This document shows positions 40,351-50,399 of a stretch of DNA of 64,000 nt, one piece after another. The translations under genes and the position numbers were made by a program. Origin of the DNA: Sediminibacillus massiliensis (GTDB lineage: Bacteria > Bacillota > Bacilli > Bacillales > Amphibacillaceae); assembly GCF_900156915.1 (NCBI RefSeq), contig NZ_LT732535.1:3291477-3355476 (forward strand), read 5' to 3'. How positions within the stretch are numbered: position 1 is the first letter of the stretch; each line of letters opens with the position of its first letter. The notes under the pieces were generated by a model. The model was not told where the DNA came from. It saw nothing but the letters and a program-made list of their open reading frames with translations, and did no database searches.

Positions 40351-41484
40351 ATGAAAAAAGAATGTGTCGGAATGTTATTAGCTGGAGGAGCAGGAACAAG
40401 ACTGGGGCTGTTGACGAAAAACCTGGCAAAACCAGCCGTTCCATTCGGAGGAAGATACCGCATCATCGATTTTGCCCTGAGTAATTGTGTGAATTCAAGG
40501 ATTCATACAGTAGGGGTACTAACGCAGTATTCCCCTCTTATTCTTCATAAGCATATCGGAGTGGGAAAAGCGTGGGATCTGGACCGCCAAGACGGCCTTT
40601 CCATTTTATCTCCTTATACGGAACACTCTGGTGGAAGCTGGTATCTTGGCACGGCCGACGCTATCACCAAAAACATTCATTTCATCGAGCAATACGATCC
40701 GGAATATCTCCTGGTTATTTCCGGAGACCATATTTATCATATGGACTATGACAAACTGCTTCGCCATCATAAGGAAACGGAAGCAGATGCCACTCTTTCC
40801 GTGGTAGAAGTTCCATGGAAAGAAACCTCCCGATTCGGAATTCTCAACACCACTGATGACCTACGCATTTATGAATTTGATGAAAAACCAAAACATGCTA
40901 AAAGCAACCTCGCCTCAATGGGAATTTATATTTTCAAATGGAAAACATTAAAAAAATATTTGGAAGAAGACGCTGTTTCAGCAGAATCCGACCATGACTT
41001 CGGGAAGGATATCATACCAGCCATGATTCAAAATGGCTTGAAATTGTATGCCTATCGTTTTGAAGGCTATTGGAAAGATGTTGGAACAATCGAAAGTTAC
41101 TGGGAAGCCCACATGGATCTCCTGCAAGAAGACCTTTCTGTATCGCTGAACAATAATGATTGGCGGACGTATTCTCATGATTCCAACTATCCGGCACAGC
41201 TAATTGATGAAGAAGCGACAGTGACCAGTTCGCTGATCAATTCTGGATGCCGTATATCTGGAAGCGTCGATCAATCTGTCTTGTTTGAGAATGTAGGGGT
41301 GGGAGAAGGAAGCAGGATCAGGCAATCAATCCTTCACCCGAGTGTAACAGTAGGGAAAAATACTGTCCTCGAACGTGTAATTGTAATGGAAGGAATGACT
41401 ATTCCGGATAATGTCGAAATAATTTCGAATCCAGATGAGGAACCTCTGGTAGTGTATGAGGGGAATTTGCAACTGGTGACTTGA
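40351..41484 (+). CDS. glgC: Glucose-1-phosphate adenylyltransferase
   Basis: GlgC makes ADP-glucose, the glycosyl donor for glycogen. The 377-residue protein has the intact nucleotidyltransferase loop [21 protein letters not shown], the [14 protein letters not shown] segment, [10 protein letters not shown], and a C-terminal left-handed beta-helix (hexapeptide-type repeats). It starts three bases after the glgB stop with GAGGAGG upstream. Confidence 0.95.
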   Translation: MKKECVGMLLAGGAGTRLGLLTKNLAKPAVPFGGRYRIIDFALSNCVNSRIHTVGVLTQYSPLILHKHIGVGKAWDLDRQDGLSILSPYTEHSGGSWYLGTADAITKNIHFIEQYDPEYLLVISGDHIYHMDYDKLLRHHKETEADATLSVVEVPWKETSRFGILNTTDDLRIYEFDEKPKHAKSNLASMGIYIFKWKTLKKYLEEDAVSAESDHDFGKDIIPAMIQNGLKLYAYRFEGYWKDVGTIESYWEAHMDLLQEDLSVSLNNNDWRTYSHDSNYPAQLIDEEATVTSSLINSGCRISGSVDQSVLFENVGVGEGSRIRQSILHPSVTVGKNTVLERVIVMEGMTIPDNVEIISNPDEEPLVVYEGNLQLVT

Positions 41485-41569
41485 TTAATATCAAGGGCCT
41501 GGAAGACAGGCCCTCCATTAGCTATATCTACTATAACGGTCAAAAGTAAACCCTTAGGAGGCAAATAAA

Positions 41570-42676
41570 ATGGATACGATGATGGGACTAATTAATCTGG
41601 AAAATGAACATGACTTTTTGAATGAACTTACCTACTTTAGATGCGGCGCTGCAGCCCCGTTTGCTGCAAGGTACAGGCTGATTGATTTTGCTCTCTCCAA
41701 TATGGTGATGTCCGGTGTTCAGGATGTTGCCATTTTTGCCAGAAAAAAATACCGTTCCCTGATGGATCACTTGGGGACAGGGGCCGATTGGGACTTAGAT
41801 CGCCGGCACGGTGGACTGTTTATACTGCCGCCTGACTGGAACGATCCCTCAGACATTTCCAAAGGGGACTTAAGCCATTTTCATAACAATAGGGACTACT
41901 TTGAAAGGGGCCGTTCTTCTTATGTTCTCATAAGTGGCAGCCAGTTTATCAATAATGCAGATTACCAGGATGCCTTCCAATTCCATCTGGACAGACAAGC
42001 AGATATCACCCTCATTTCCGCTACGTATGATGAACTGTATCCGGAACACGATTCCTGTCTGAAGATTACTTCTGATGAAGGAGGCTGGGTTAACAACCTT
42101 TCTAATGACCCTTACAACCACCGGATTTTTACAGGGGTATATATTATAAGCAAGAAGCTGTTGCTTGAGTTGGTGGACGAGTGTATCGCTCATTATAAAG
42201 ACCATTTCTTTATCGATGCTATCAAAGCAAACCTGGACAGATTGAATGTACAAGTGTACGAGACAAACGGTTATAGTGCCGTGATCAACTCGATTGAAAG
42301 TTTTTACAGACACAATATGAATCTGTTAGATACCGAAAACTTCGAAAGTCTGTTTTACAATAATGCCCTTGTGATGACGAAAATCGGAAACCAACCGCCA
42401 ACCAAATACAGAGAAGGATCAAGAGTCAACCGTTCGTTGTTGGCCAACGGTTGTGTAATCGATGGGGATGTCGATAACAGTATCCTTTTCCGGGGCGTTC
42501 ATGTTAAAGCAGGCGCCACTGTGAAGAATTCGATCCTGATGCAAAGGTGTACCATTGAGCCGGGAGTCCATCTCGAAAATGTGATACTCGATAAAGATGT
42601 TACCGTAACAGAGAACCAGCGACTGACGGGTGTCAAAGAGCAACCATTTGTCATCGCGAAAAGGAGAACTATATAA
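41570..42676 (+). CDS. glgD: Glucose-1-phosphate adenylyltransferase subunit GlgD
   Basis: GlgD is a GlgC paralogue that acts as the partner of a GlgC-GlgD complex. The 368-residue protein keeps the fold (RYRLIDFALSNMVMSGV, VLISGSQFINNADY, C-terminal beta-helix) but replaces the N-terminal GGxGTRL loop with an unrelated stretch, MDTMMGLINLENEHDF. It is therefore likely a regulatory or non-catalytic subunit. AGGAGG precedes the ATG. Confidence 0.93.
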   Translation: MDTMMGLINLENEHDFLNELTYFRCGAAAPFAARYRLIDFALSNMVMSGVQDVAIFARKKYRSLMDHLGTGADWDLDRRHGGLFILPPDWNDPSDISKGDLSHFHNNRDYFERGRSSYVLISGSQFINNADYQDAFQFHLDRQADITLISATYDELYPEHDSCLKITSDEGGWVNNLSNDPYNHRIFTGVYIISKKLLLELVDECIAHYKDHFFIDAIKANLDRLNVQVYETNGYSAVINSIESFYRHNMNLLDTENFESLFYNNALVMTKIGNQPPTKYREGSRVNRSLLANGCVIDGDVDNSILFRGVHVKAGATVKNSILMQRCTIEPGVHLENVILDKDVTVTENQRLTGVKEQPFVIAKRRTI

Positions 42677-42688
42677 GGGGGAAGGAAA

Positions 42689-44149
42689 ATGAAGAAAAAA
42701 GTCTTGTTTGTCGCATCGGAGTGCACCCCGTTTGTGAAGACGGGGGGATTGGCGGATGTAGTCGGCTCACTTCCTCAAGAGTTAAACCGCACAGAACAGG
42801 CCGATGTACGAGTGATCCTTCCTTACTACGGGGAAATTCCGCAAGTCTGGAGAGAGCAGATGGAATTGATCACCTCTATCCAGGTTCCTATAGGCTGGAG
42901 AAATCAGGAAGCAACAATCCATAAATTGTCCCACCAAGATGTTATATATTATTTTGTCGGAAATGACTATTATTTCAGCCGAAGAGGGGTATATGGATAT
43001 TATGATGACGGAGAACGATTTATTTTCTTCAGCAGAGCAGTAATAGAGGCAATCTCCGTTCTCGACTTTGAACCCGATATCCTACATGCTCATGACTGGC
43101 AGGCAGGACTGGCAGTAGCTTTTGCAAAAATCTTTGAACCTGTCGACAATATGAAAACCATTTTTACAATCCATAACATTAAATACCAGGGAATCGTGCC
43201 GATCGATGCATACGATGACTTGTTCAATATGTCACACGAGCATATCGGCGGGATGGAATGGAATGGGCTTATAAACTGTATGAAGAGTGGGATATTCCAT
43301 GCCGATAAGATTACTACTGTAAGCCCGACCTATGCGGAAGAAATCAAGATGCCATACTATGGAGAAGGTCTCCACCAAATCCTGGTAGACCGGCAGGAGG
43401 ATCTGACCGGGGTAATCAACGGTATTGATGTCCAAGAATACAATCCGATGAGGGATCCTCATCTTATATCAAATTATAAGTATTCAAGAGTGAAGAAGAA
43501 GGAAAACAAGGCTGCTCTTCAGGAGAAATTCGGATTGCCTGTTGATCCTGAAAAACCGATGTATGTTTTAATCACCCGTCTTGTCGAGCAAAAAGGTCTG
43601 CATTTACTTGAAGCGATTATAGATGAATTCCTTCTGGAAGATGTCCAATGCCTGATTCTTGGGACAGGTGATCAAGAGTTCGAGCATTATTTCCACCATG
43701 CCGCTGAACGGAATCCGGACAAGCTGGCATTCTACCGTGGCTTTGATGAAGGATTGGCAAGGCAGATGTATGCCGGTGCCGACTTTTTCATTATGCCTTC
43801 CAAGTTCGAGCCTTGCGGACTTTCCCAGTTGATTGCACTCCAGTATAAAACAGTGCCGATTGTACGGGAGACGGGCGGTTTAAAAGATACGGTTACTGCT
43901 TACAATGAAGTATCGGGAACAGGAAACGGTTTTAGTTTTTCCAATTACAATGCCCATGATCTGCTTGCTGTACTCCGTTATTCTCTGCATATTTATTATC
44001 AGCCGGAACAATGGAATAAACTGCTTAAAAACGTAAATAAAAGCCATTTCAGCTGGAAGGATTCTGCGTTGGAATATGCAGATTTGTATGAATCGATGGT
44101 AGAGTCTGTATATAAAATCAATACTTCATATGCCAATAGAGAAGCATAA
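42689..44149 (+). CDS. glgA: Glycogen synthase (ADP-glucose type)
   Basis: GlgA extends glycogen from ADP-glucose. The 486-residue GT5 protein has the KTGGLADVVGSLP motif near residue 16 that binds ADP-glucose, HAHDWQAGLA, TIHNIKYQG, and the C-terminal SKFEPCGLSQLIALQYKTVP motif. A second ADP-glucose binding site (VRETGGLKDTV) follows. The AAGGGGGAAGG ribosome site starts eleven bases after the glgD stop. Confidence 0.95.
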   Translation: MKKKVLFVASECTPFVKTGGLADVVGSLPQELNRTEQADVRVILPYYGEIPQVWREQMELITSIQVPIGWRNQEATIHKLSHQDVIYYFVGNDYYFSRRGVYGYYDDGERFIFFSRAVIEAISVLDFEPDILHAHDWQAGLAVAFAKIFEPVDNMKTIFTIHNIKYQGIVPIDAYDDLFNMSHEHIGGMEWNGLINCMKSGIFHADKITTVSPTYAEEIKMPYYGEGLHQILVDRQEDLTGVINGIDVQEYNPMRDPHLISNYKYSRVKKKENKAALQEKFGLPVDPEKPMYVLITRLVEQKGLHLLEAIIDEFLLEDVQCLILGTGDQEFEHYFHHAAERNPDKLAFYRGFDEGLARQMYAGADFFIMPSKFEPCGLSQLIALQYKTVPIVRETGGLKDTVTAYNEVSGTGNGFSFSNYNAHDLLAVLRYSLHIYYQPEQWNKLLKNVNKSHFSWKDSALEYADLYESMVESVYKINTSYANREA

Positions 44150-44169
44150 TCCATTCATGGATGGGCTGA

Positions 44170-44200
44170 AAAACTTGGCGTAACTGCCAAGTTTTTTTAT
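44170..44200 (+). terminator. Terminator or attenuator between glgA and glgP
   Basis: AACTTGGC and GCCAAGTT form a short perfect stem followed by seven Ts, inside the operon. It should lower glgP transcription relative to glgBCDA unless glgP has its own promoter. Confidence 0.8.
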
Positions 44201-44250
44201 TAAAAGCGACACACTTGTTTCTAACCGGTGTGCAGGGAGTGAAAAAGACG

Positions 44251-46680
44251 TTGACGAAACGGACCATAGATGAATTAGTGGATGAAATAAAGAGCAAAGT
44301 GGAGTTGCTGCGAGGTACAACCATCGAAAATGCTACCAACAAGGATATTTACTATGCGATCAGTTCGATTGTAAATGAAGAGATTAATAAAAGCTGGACC
44401 CAGACCGAAGAAAACTATAAGCAAAAGCAGCCTAAACAGATTTATTATTTATCGATGGAATTTTTGATTGGACGCCTTGTGGAAAGTAACCTTTTGAATA
44501 TCGGCCTCTTAAAGGAATGTAATGAAGCAATTGTAAAATTAGGTTACAGTCCTGAAGACATATATGCCCAGGAAAAGGACCCGGGTCTTGGCAATGGGGG
44601 CCTTGGACGGCTTGCTGCTTGTTTTTTGGAATCAATGGCTTCTTTGAGTTATCCAGGACATGGATGCGGAATTAGGTACCGGTACGGAATGTTTGAACAA
44701 AGGTTCATCAATGGCCATCAGACAGAACTGCCTGACTACTGGCTTAAAGAGGAATATCCTTGGGAAATCAGAAAGGCAGAAGAGGCTGTCGAGGTCCACT
44801 TCGGTGGAGAGGTCCACATGTTCAAAAAGCGGAATGGATCGCTGGAGTTTAGACATGAGAACACGGATAAAGTCTTGGCTGTTCCTTATGATGTACCGGT
44901 TGTTGGCTATAACAATCAAGTGGTCAATACCTTGCGTATGTGGAGTGCGGAGTCACCAGCAGTGGAATCAGACCTTCAAACAAGTCACACTGCCCAGTAT
45001 TATCATCATTTGGAGCATAATCGATCAATCGAGCAAATTTCCGGGTTTCTTTATCCGGACGATTCAAGCTATGAAGGGAAAATTTTAAGGATTCGTCAGC
45101 AATATTTTCTGGTATCAGCAAGTTTGAAGAGCATTTTGCGAGAATACAAGCAAAATGTACGGCGTTCACTCGCTCATTTACCGGAAAAGGTAGTTATTCA
45201 GATCAACGATACCCATCCAAGTCTCACAGTTCCGGAATTAATGAGGATTCTGATGGATGAAGAGGGGTTCGGCTGGGAGAAGGCTTGGGAGATAACTTCC
45301 AATGTAGTGGCCTATACTAACCATACCACACTAAGTGAGGCCCTCGAGAAATGGCCAAAAGATATGATTAAATCATTGTTGCCGCGCTTGTATATGATCA
45401 TCGACGAAATTAATGAGCGGTTCTGCCAGGGGATTTGGTTTGACTACCCGGAATTAAGGGACAAAATTCCCGAAATGGCGATTATAGCAGATGATCAAAT
45501 TCATATGGCAAGACTGGCGGTAGTCGGCAGTTTCAGTGTCAATGGAGTGGCAAAACTTCATACAGAAATCCTTAAAAAGCAGGAAATGAAAAATTTCTAT
45601 GCATTGTACCCGGAGAAATTCAACAACAAGACAAATGGTATCACGCATCGCCGTTGGCTGATGCAGGTGAATCCGAAGTTGACTTCTTTGATAACTGAAA
45701 CGATTGGGCCACGCTGGATCAGCCGCCCTAATGAGCTGACGAACCTGCTTCGCTATTCCAAAGACCGCCCGTTTCTTGACAAGCTTGGCCAAATTAAGCG
45801 GGCCAACAAAGAATCATTGGCCAATTTTATTCATGAAAAAACAGGGATTGTAGTAGATGAAAATTCTATATTTGATGTTCAGATAAAACGTCTGCATGAA
45901 TATAAACGGCAACTGCTCAACATTTTCCATGTAATCCATTTATACAATGAATTAAAAAACCATCCACAGTTGGATATCACGCCACGGACATTTATATTTG
46001 GAGCCAAAGCTGCCCCGGGTTATTATTTCGCCAAGGAAATCATCAAGTTGATCAATACGGTGGCGTCTATCGTCAATCATGATCCAGAGATCAAAGGTAA
46101 GCTGAAAGTGATTTTTCTGGAAAATTATAATGTGAGCCTCGCTGAAAGAATCATTCCTGCAGCGGATTTGAGCGAACAAATCTCCACTGCTGGAAAAGAG
46201 GCTTCTGGAACAGGAAATATGAAGATGATGATGAATGGTGCTCTTACCATCGGCACTTTAGATGGCGCCAACATCGAGATTAAAAATCTGGTAGGAGACC
46301 CGAATATCTTTATTTTTGGTTTGCAGTCCGAGGAAGTATTTGAATATTATCGGACAGGTGCATATGTCGCCCGGGATATTTATAATACAGACGAGCGTAT
46401 AGCCGATATCATGAATCAGTTAAATGGTGGGGAATTCGGCTCACAGGAAATCGAATTCAAGGATATTTATTACCACTTGCTTTATAACAATGATCCTTAC
46501 TTTATTTTGAAAGATTTTGACGCCTACACCGAGACACAACAACTAGTCGATCAGGAATACCGGGATAAAGATACCTGGCTGTCGAAGAGCTTGATAAATA
46601 TCGCACATTCCGGCAAATTCTCTAGTGACAGAACCATTCAGGAATACGCAAATGACATCTGGAAAATTCAGAAACAATAA
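44251..46680 (+). CDS. glgP: Glycogen phosphorylase
   Basis: GlgP releases glucose-1-phosphate from glycogen using pyridoxal phosphate. The protein (809 residues from the TTG at 44251) has IYYLSMEFLIGR, GLGNGGLGRLAACFLES, YTNHTTLSEALEKWP, KRLHEYKRQLLN, and EASGTGNMKMMMNGALTIGTLDGA with the PLP lysine. The start is uncertain: AGGGAG at 44234-44239 fits the TTG at 44251, while a GTG at 44239 overlaps that site and upstream codons lack one. Confidence 0.93.
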   Translation: MTKRTIDELVDEIKSKVELLRGTTIENATNKDIYYAISSIVNEEINKSWTQTEENYKQKQPKQIYYLSMEFLIGRLVESNLLNIGLLKECNEAIVKLGYSPEDIYAQEKDPGLGNGGLGRLAACFLESMASLSYPGHGCGIRYRYGMFEQRFINGHQTELPDYWLKEEYPWEIRKAEEAVEVHFGGEVHMFKKRNGSLEFRHENTDKVLAVPYDVPVVGYNNQVVNTLRMWSAESPAVESDLQTSHTAQYYHHLEHNRSIEQISGFLYPDDSSYEGKILRIRQQYFLVSASLKSILREYKQNVRRSLAHLPEKVVIQINDTHPSLTVPELMRILMDEEGFGWEKAWEITSNVVAYTNHTTLSEALEKWPKDMIKSLLPRLYMIIDEINERFCQGIWFDYPELRDKIPEMAIIADDQIHMARLAVVGSFSVNGVAKLHTEILKKQEMKNFYALYPEKFNNKTNGITHRRWLMQVNPKLTSLITETIGPRWISRPNELTNLLRYSKDRPFLDKLGQIKRANKESLANFIHEKTGIVVDENSIFDVQIKRLHEYKRQLLNIFHVIHLYNELKNHPQLDITPRTFIFGAKAAPGYYFAKEIIKLINTVASIVNHDPEIKGKLKVIFLENYNVSLAERIIPAADLSEQISTAGKEASGTGNMKMMMNGALTIGTLDGANIEIKNLVGDPNIFIFGLQSEEVFEYYRTGAYVARDIYNTDERIADIMNQLNGGEFGSQEIEFKDIYYHLLYNNDPYFILKDFDAYTETQQLVDQEYRDKDTWLSKSLINIAHSGKFSSDRTIQEYANDIWKIQKQ

Positions 46681-46685
46681 CCATC

Positions 46686-46725
46686 AGAAAAGAGATTTCC
46701 CAAGTGGAAGTCTCTTTTCTCGTCT
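46686..46725 (+). terminator. Terminator after glgP
   Basis: AGAAAAGAGA (46686-46695) pairs with TCTCTTTTCT (46711-46720). The stem continues inward with TTTCC and GGAAG. Confidence 0.75.
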
Positions 46726-46765
46726 TATAGAAAAATAGAAAAAGACAGTGTTTCAAGGTCCATAA

Positions 46766-46953
46766 ACTACGACATAAACTAGCGTGACTTCCTATACAGC
46801 GTTGCGGAAAAATACTCCCTTTCCGTGGGGGGCGCTTCAGCCTCCTCGCTGGCAACACACCAGCTGTGGGGTCTTCGGACTGTTCCTTTTCTATTTGACT
46901 CCATACCAGTCATTTGTAATCAGTAGGAGAGGAAGTCTTCACTATGTCGCAGT
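46766..46953. repeat. Palindromic dispersed repeat, copy 2
   Basis: The core at 46796-46910 is the inverted counterpart of copy 1 near the left edge, sharing CGCTTCAGCCTCCTCGCTGGCA and GGGGTCTTC-GACTGTTCC. Here the core is flanked by a longer imperfect inverted repeat: ACTACGACATAAACTAGCG then TGACTTCCT (46766-46793), against AGGAAGTCTTCACTATGTCG then CAGT (46930-46953). That gives a 188-bp element with no coding capacity. Confidence 0.75.
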
Positions 46954-47203
46954 CTCTCTCTACAATTAAGGGGTGTTCACGCCGGTTGGGTGAAAATTAC
47001 TATAGCGAGGTTTTTGTAGATAGAGAGTATATCAGCAAGACAAACTTCTCCAAAAGACGGAGCACTGGTTTGGCTCTTACTATTTGTCGCTAAATAACAC
47101 CATATTTCCCAGGAAATATAGTTCTTGTCAAAACGTGCAGCAAACATGCCGCTAAATTTCCTTTCTGAATCGAAGTGTGGTAAACTTTTGACAGCAATTT
47201 ACA
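46954..47203. other. Intergenic region before rlmCD
   Basis: No gene or clear promoter was identified here. The sequence is AT-rich and follows the palindromic repeat. Confidence 0.5.
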
Positions 47204-47221
47204 AGAAGGACGATGATAGTT

Positions 47222-48604
47222 ATGGCTAAGCAAAAGCCACCTGTAAAAAAGAACCAGACAATAGAATTGACCTTCCAGGATTTGACCCATGAGGGGGCTG
47301 GAGTCGGAAAAGTGGATGGCTATCCATTGTTTGTTCCATATGCTCTGCCCGGTGAAAAAGCCAAAGTCAAAGTGATAAAGGTCAACAAAAACTTTGGATT
47401 CGGTAAGTTACTGAATGTTTCAGAAGTCAGCCCTGATCGTGTCGAACCACCCTGTGATGTGTACATCCAATGCGGGGGATGCCAATTACAGCACATGAGT
47501 TATGACCTTCAGTTGAAGATGAAACAAAATCAGGTAAAAAATGCATTACGCAAAATTGCTCACTTGGAAAATGTTCCTGTTCATCCAACCATCGGGATGA
47601 ATGATCCATGGAGGTATCGGAATAAAGTCCAAATTCCGGTTGGTGAACGAGATGGAGAATTAATCACCGGATTTTACCAAAAACGGAGCCATCACATCAT
47701 TGAAGGAATGGATACATGTGTTATTCAAGATGAAGTGAATGATCGAATGGTTGAAGCAGTCCGCAGAATCGCTGATCGTTTAGGCATCACGGCTTACAGT
47801 GAAGAAAATGATAAAGGTGTTCTCCGGCATATCATGGTAAGAACCGGTCAGCAAACCGGTGAGACGATGATCGTGCTGATCACCAGGACAGAGAAACTCC
47901 CGAAACAAGAAGAATTAATAAAAGAACTGCATGAAACCTATCCGCAAATAAAGTCTATCGTCCATAACGTGAATAAAGAAAAAACGAACGTCATTTTTGG
48001 AAAGAATACAAAAGTGCTGTGGGGAAATAAGTATATTTATGACACTATCGGGGATATCAAGTTTGCCATTTCGGCAAAATCTTTTTATCAAGTAAACCCT
48101 CCGCAGACAAAGCATTTGTATGATACAGCGCTGGAATATGCCAGCCTCACCGGTACCGAAACAGTCATTGATGCTTATTGTGGTATCGGTACAATTTCCT
48201 TGTTTCTTGCTCAAAAGGCCAAAAAGGTTTACGGGGTGGAGATCGTCCCAGAAGCTATTTCGGATGCAAAAGAAAATGCCAAGTTAAACAAGATTGAAAA
48301 CGCAGATTTCTATGTGGGCGAAGCTGAAAAAGTAATGCCATGGTGGAACGCACAAGGACTGCGTCCAGATGTCATTGTTGTCGATCCACCGAGAAAAGGG
48401 TGTGACGAGGATTTACTACAGGCAATGGTGACTATGCAGCCGGAGCGAATTGTCTATGTATCGTGTAATCCATCGACATTGGCTAGAGATTTGCGGATCT
48501 TGGAAGACGGTGGTTATGAAACAAAACAAGTGCAGCCAGTTGACATGTTCCCGCAAACGGGTCATATAGAAGCTGTAGCGGAGATTGTTAAAAAGCCTGA
48601 TTAA
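47222..48604 (+). CDS. rlmCD: 23S rRNA (uracil-C5)-methyltransferase
   Basis: This RumA-family enzyme methylates uracils of 23S rRNA; the B. subtilis homologue modifies U747 and U1939. The 460-residue protein has an N-terminal TRAM domain, an iron-sulfur motif C-x5-C-x2-C ([10 protein letters not shown]) with a later Cys in MDTC, the SAM-binding [14 protein letters not shown], and the catalytic [13 protein letters not shown]. The ATG at 47222 is eleven bases from AAGGA; the ATG at 47213 is only two bases from it. In B. subtilis the homologue follows dgkB, but here the glycogen genes lie between. Confidence 0.92.
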   Translation: MAKQKPPVKKNQTIELTFQDLTHEGAGVGKVDGYPLFVPYALPGEKAKVKVIKVNKNFGFGKLLNVSEVSPDRVEPPCDVYIQCGGCQLQHMSYDLQLKMKQNQVKNALRKIAHLENVPVHPTIGMNDPWRYRNKVQIPVGERDGELITGFYQKRSHHIIEGMDTCVIQDEVNDRMVEAVRRIADRLGITAYSEENDKGVLRHIMVRTGQQTGETMIVLITRTEKLPKQEELIKELHETYPQIKSIVHNVNKEKTNVIFGKNTKVLWGNKYIYDTIGDIKFAISAKSFYQVNPPQTKHLYDTALEYASLTGTETVIDAYCGIGTISLFLAQKAKKVYGVEIVPEAISDAKENAKLNKIENADFYVGEAEKVMPWWNAQGLRPDVIVVDPPRKGCDEDLLQAMVTMQPERIVYVSCNPSTLARDLRILEDGGYETKQVQPVDMFPQTGHIEAVAEIVKKPD

Positions 48605-48642
48605 AAACCATTCTTCAGTTGAATGAAAATATTTTGCCATCC

Positions 48643-48688
48643 GACCCTGATTTCGCAAAGGATACTTGCGATTTCGGGGTCTTTTTCT
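48643..48688 (+). terminator. Terminator after rlmCD
   Basis: GACCCTGATTTCGCAA and TTGCGATTTCGGGGTC form a long imperfect stem followed by a T-rich tract. Confidence 0.85.
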
Positions 48689-48868
48689 TTTTACCCGTCT
48701 TATTTTTGCTATCTAGAAGACCATATTGCGGCTTTCGTTGAATAAATTCAATTAATGGTCCTTTCTTGTGTAGTTGAAATGTTTCTTTGTTCAGCCTCAA
48801 ATTTAGTGAGGCCAATTGATCAGGTTATTCGTACATATGGAGTGAACGTTTATTAAGGGGAGATGACA

Positions 48869-49304
48869 GTGAAGGTTATATATTTTTTGTTTATACTAGT
48901 AAGTTTTTTCGCTTATTGTAGGTTGTCAACAAAACCATGAAAGTGCGATGGTTTTGTTAGATGAAAAGATAAAAGAAATCAACATATCCATATCAAATGG
49001 GGCCGGGGAGATGAATGAAGAAATCATCTATTCCTTCCAAGACGAACAATCCATAAAAACGGTCGAACAGGCAATTAAAACCTCGGTTAAGGAGCATCAA
49101 TCAAAAATCAATAAACACTTGCCGGAGTATGATGTTATGGTGGAATATGACGGCGGGTTTCCTGCTCACGCTATTCATCTGTGGTTGGGGGAGGAGGGTG
49201 AAAGAAGCACCCTTATGTATATGGTGGGAGAAGGAGAAACTTATCTAACATCGACGGCGACGACAAATCAACTAAGGCAATTGATTCTTTCGGGCAGCCA
49301 GTAA
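48869..49304 (+). pseudogene. Frameshifted small lipoprotein gene
   Basis: The GTG at 48869 (AAGGGGAG six bases upstream) begins MKVIYFLFILVSFF, then runs to a stop at 48938-48940. Removing one T from the six-T run at 48904-48909 continues the frame as SFSLIVGCQQNHES, a textbook lipobox (IVGC), and joins the 118-codon open frame that ends at 49304. The intact protein would be a lipoprotein of about 140 residues containing DVMVEYDGGFPAHAIHLWLGEEG. The family is not recognised. It is either a real one-base frameshift, a length-variable T-run or a sequence error. Confidence 0.75.
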
Positions 49305-49326
49305 TATCCAAGGAGAGATGAAATGT

Positions 49327-49668
49327 ATGAACTGTTGTTGTGAATGCGGAGAAACAAAGGATATAAAAGTGGAAGGGGATGTTGGTGCAGACCCGATTTG
49401 GTGTGTGAGATGCGGTTGCAACCTTGATATAGAAGCCATTAAAATTTCGAATAGATTAATAGAAGAATTGACCGATTGGGGTGGTTTGTATGGACAATGG
49501 ATTGATTGGGACCAAGATAAATTGTTTTCTGATGGAATTTTAATGGAGGATGAATTCAATCAAAAGGGAGCCGCTTTAGCAAGCAGGCTAAAGCGAGAAG
49601 TTGGAGAAGATTATCAAATAAGATTCATCCCCTCTACAAGTGCTCGGTTTTATGCGAAAAAATCTTGA
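49327..49668 (+). CDS. Zinc-ribbon hypothetical protein
   Basis: A 113-residue protein with two cysteine pairs near the N-terminus (CCCEC and CVRCGC within the first 32 residues) that would bind one zinc ion. The rest is soluble and ends in IRFIPSTSARFYAKKS. The function is not recognised. AAGGAGAG is nine bases before the ATG at 49327; an in-frame ATG at 49318 abuts it. It is close behind the broken lipoprotein gene and may share its message. Confidence 0.7.
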   Translation: MNCCCECGETKDIKVEGDVGADPIWCVRCGCNLDIEAIKISNRLIEELTDWGGLYGQWIDWDQDKLFSDGILMEDEFNQKGAALASRLKREVGEDYQIRFIPSTSARFYAKKS

Positions 49669-49699
49669 TTTCTTAATTTATTTGAAAAGAGGGATGTAA

Positions 49700-50275
49700 T
49701 TGAATCCAAAAGAGTTAAATGAGATGAGATTGAAACAAACCGGCGTTACGAATGGTCTGATGCTTATTGCAATGGTAGCTTTTTTTACAATCATAAATAT
49801 TTTAACAATAACATTTGCTCATTTTTTCTTCTTTTTGGGGGTGCTGTTGTTCATTCAAGCTGTTATCGGACTTATAAAGGGGGATTCTACTAAATCAATT
49901 TTCCCTATTTATGAAAAAGTAGCAATCTACGAAAAACAAAAAGTGGGCAGTGAGTGGTACAAGCACCGAAAAACAGGGTGTGTTTGGAACTTGATTTTAA
50001 GTGCATTAATGTTTTTGCAATCTTATTGGAATCGTGGTTTAGCAGATAATGTTTTTCATCTAGATTTGCTGTTTACATCTGTCATGACCTTCATTCTTTT
50101 AATAATGATAAATATCGGCCTTATTTTTCATTTTAGAAAGGTGGATCGCTCCACCTCGGAGTTAGACATGAAAGGCTATACTTGGAAATCAAATGTGATA
50201 GCAATTGCTATCGGGATTGTGTTTGCCTTCTTAATGATTGTTATCACCCTTTCCTATATTATTTCGCACATATAA
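49700..50275 (+). CDS. Four-span membrane protein, unknown function
   Basis: A 191-residue protein with hydrophobic segments at about residues 18-38, 40-60, 96-112 then 123-145, and 165-190, giving four or five spans, and a charged loop (YEKVAIYEKQKVGSEWYKHRKTG) between. Family not recognised. It starts with TTG at 49700 after GAGGGA. It lies 31 bases after the zinc-ribbon gene in a cluster of small uncharacterised genes. Confidence 0.65.
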   Translation: MNPKELNEMRLKQTGVTNGLMLIAMVAFFTIINILTITFAHFFFFLGVLLFIQAVIGLIKGDSTKSIFPIYEKVAIYEKQKVGSEWYKHRKTGCVWNLILSALMFLQSYWNRGLADNVFHLDLLFTSVMTFILLIMINIGLIFHFRKVDRSTSELDMKGYTWKSNVIAIAIGIVFAFLMIVITLSYIISHI

Positions 50276-50340
50276 ATAGAGAGTGTTTTGGAGTTTGCAG
50301 GGACATAACAAACCATTTGTGAAACCTTATAATGAAAAAT

Positions 50341-50369
50341 GACACCCGGCTTCCACTGTGCATAGGATA
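50341..50369 (+). promoter_or_regulatory. Sigma-K/E-like sporulation promoter before the cupin gene
   Basis: GACACC, about 14 bases, and CATAGGATA at 50361-50369, which fits the mother-cell -10 consensus CATANNNTA exactly. The start would fall near 50376, before the ribosome site AGAAGGAG. Assignment is by motif only. Confidence 0.45.
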
Positions 50370-50399
50370 CATTATTCGAATGAGAAGGAGCTGAGGTAA

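Noticed and set aside
48615-48815. Minus-strand 66-codon frame after rlmCD, considered as a transposase remnant
   Set aside because: It runs through the rlmCD terminator, lacks a ribosome site, and no transposase motif could be recognised.
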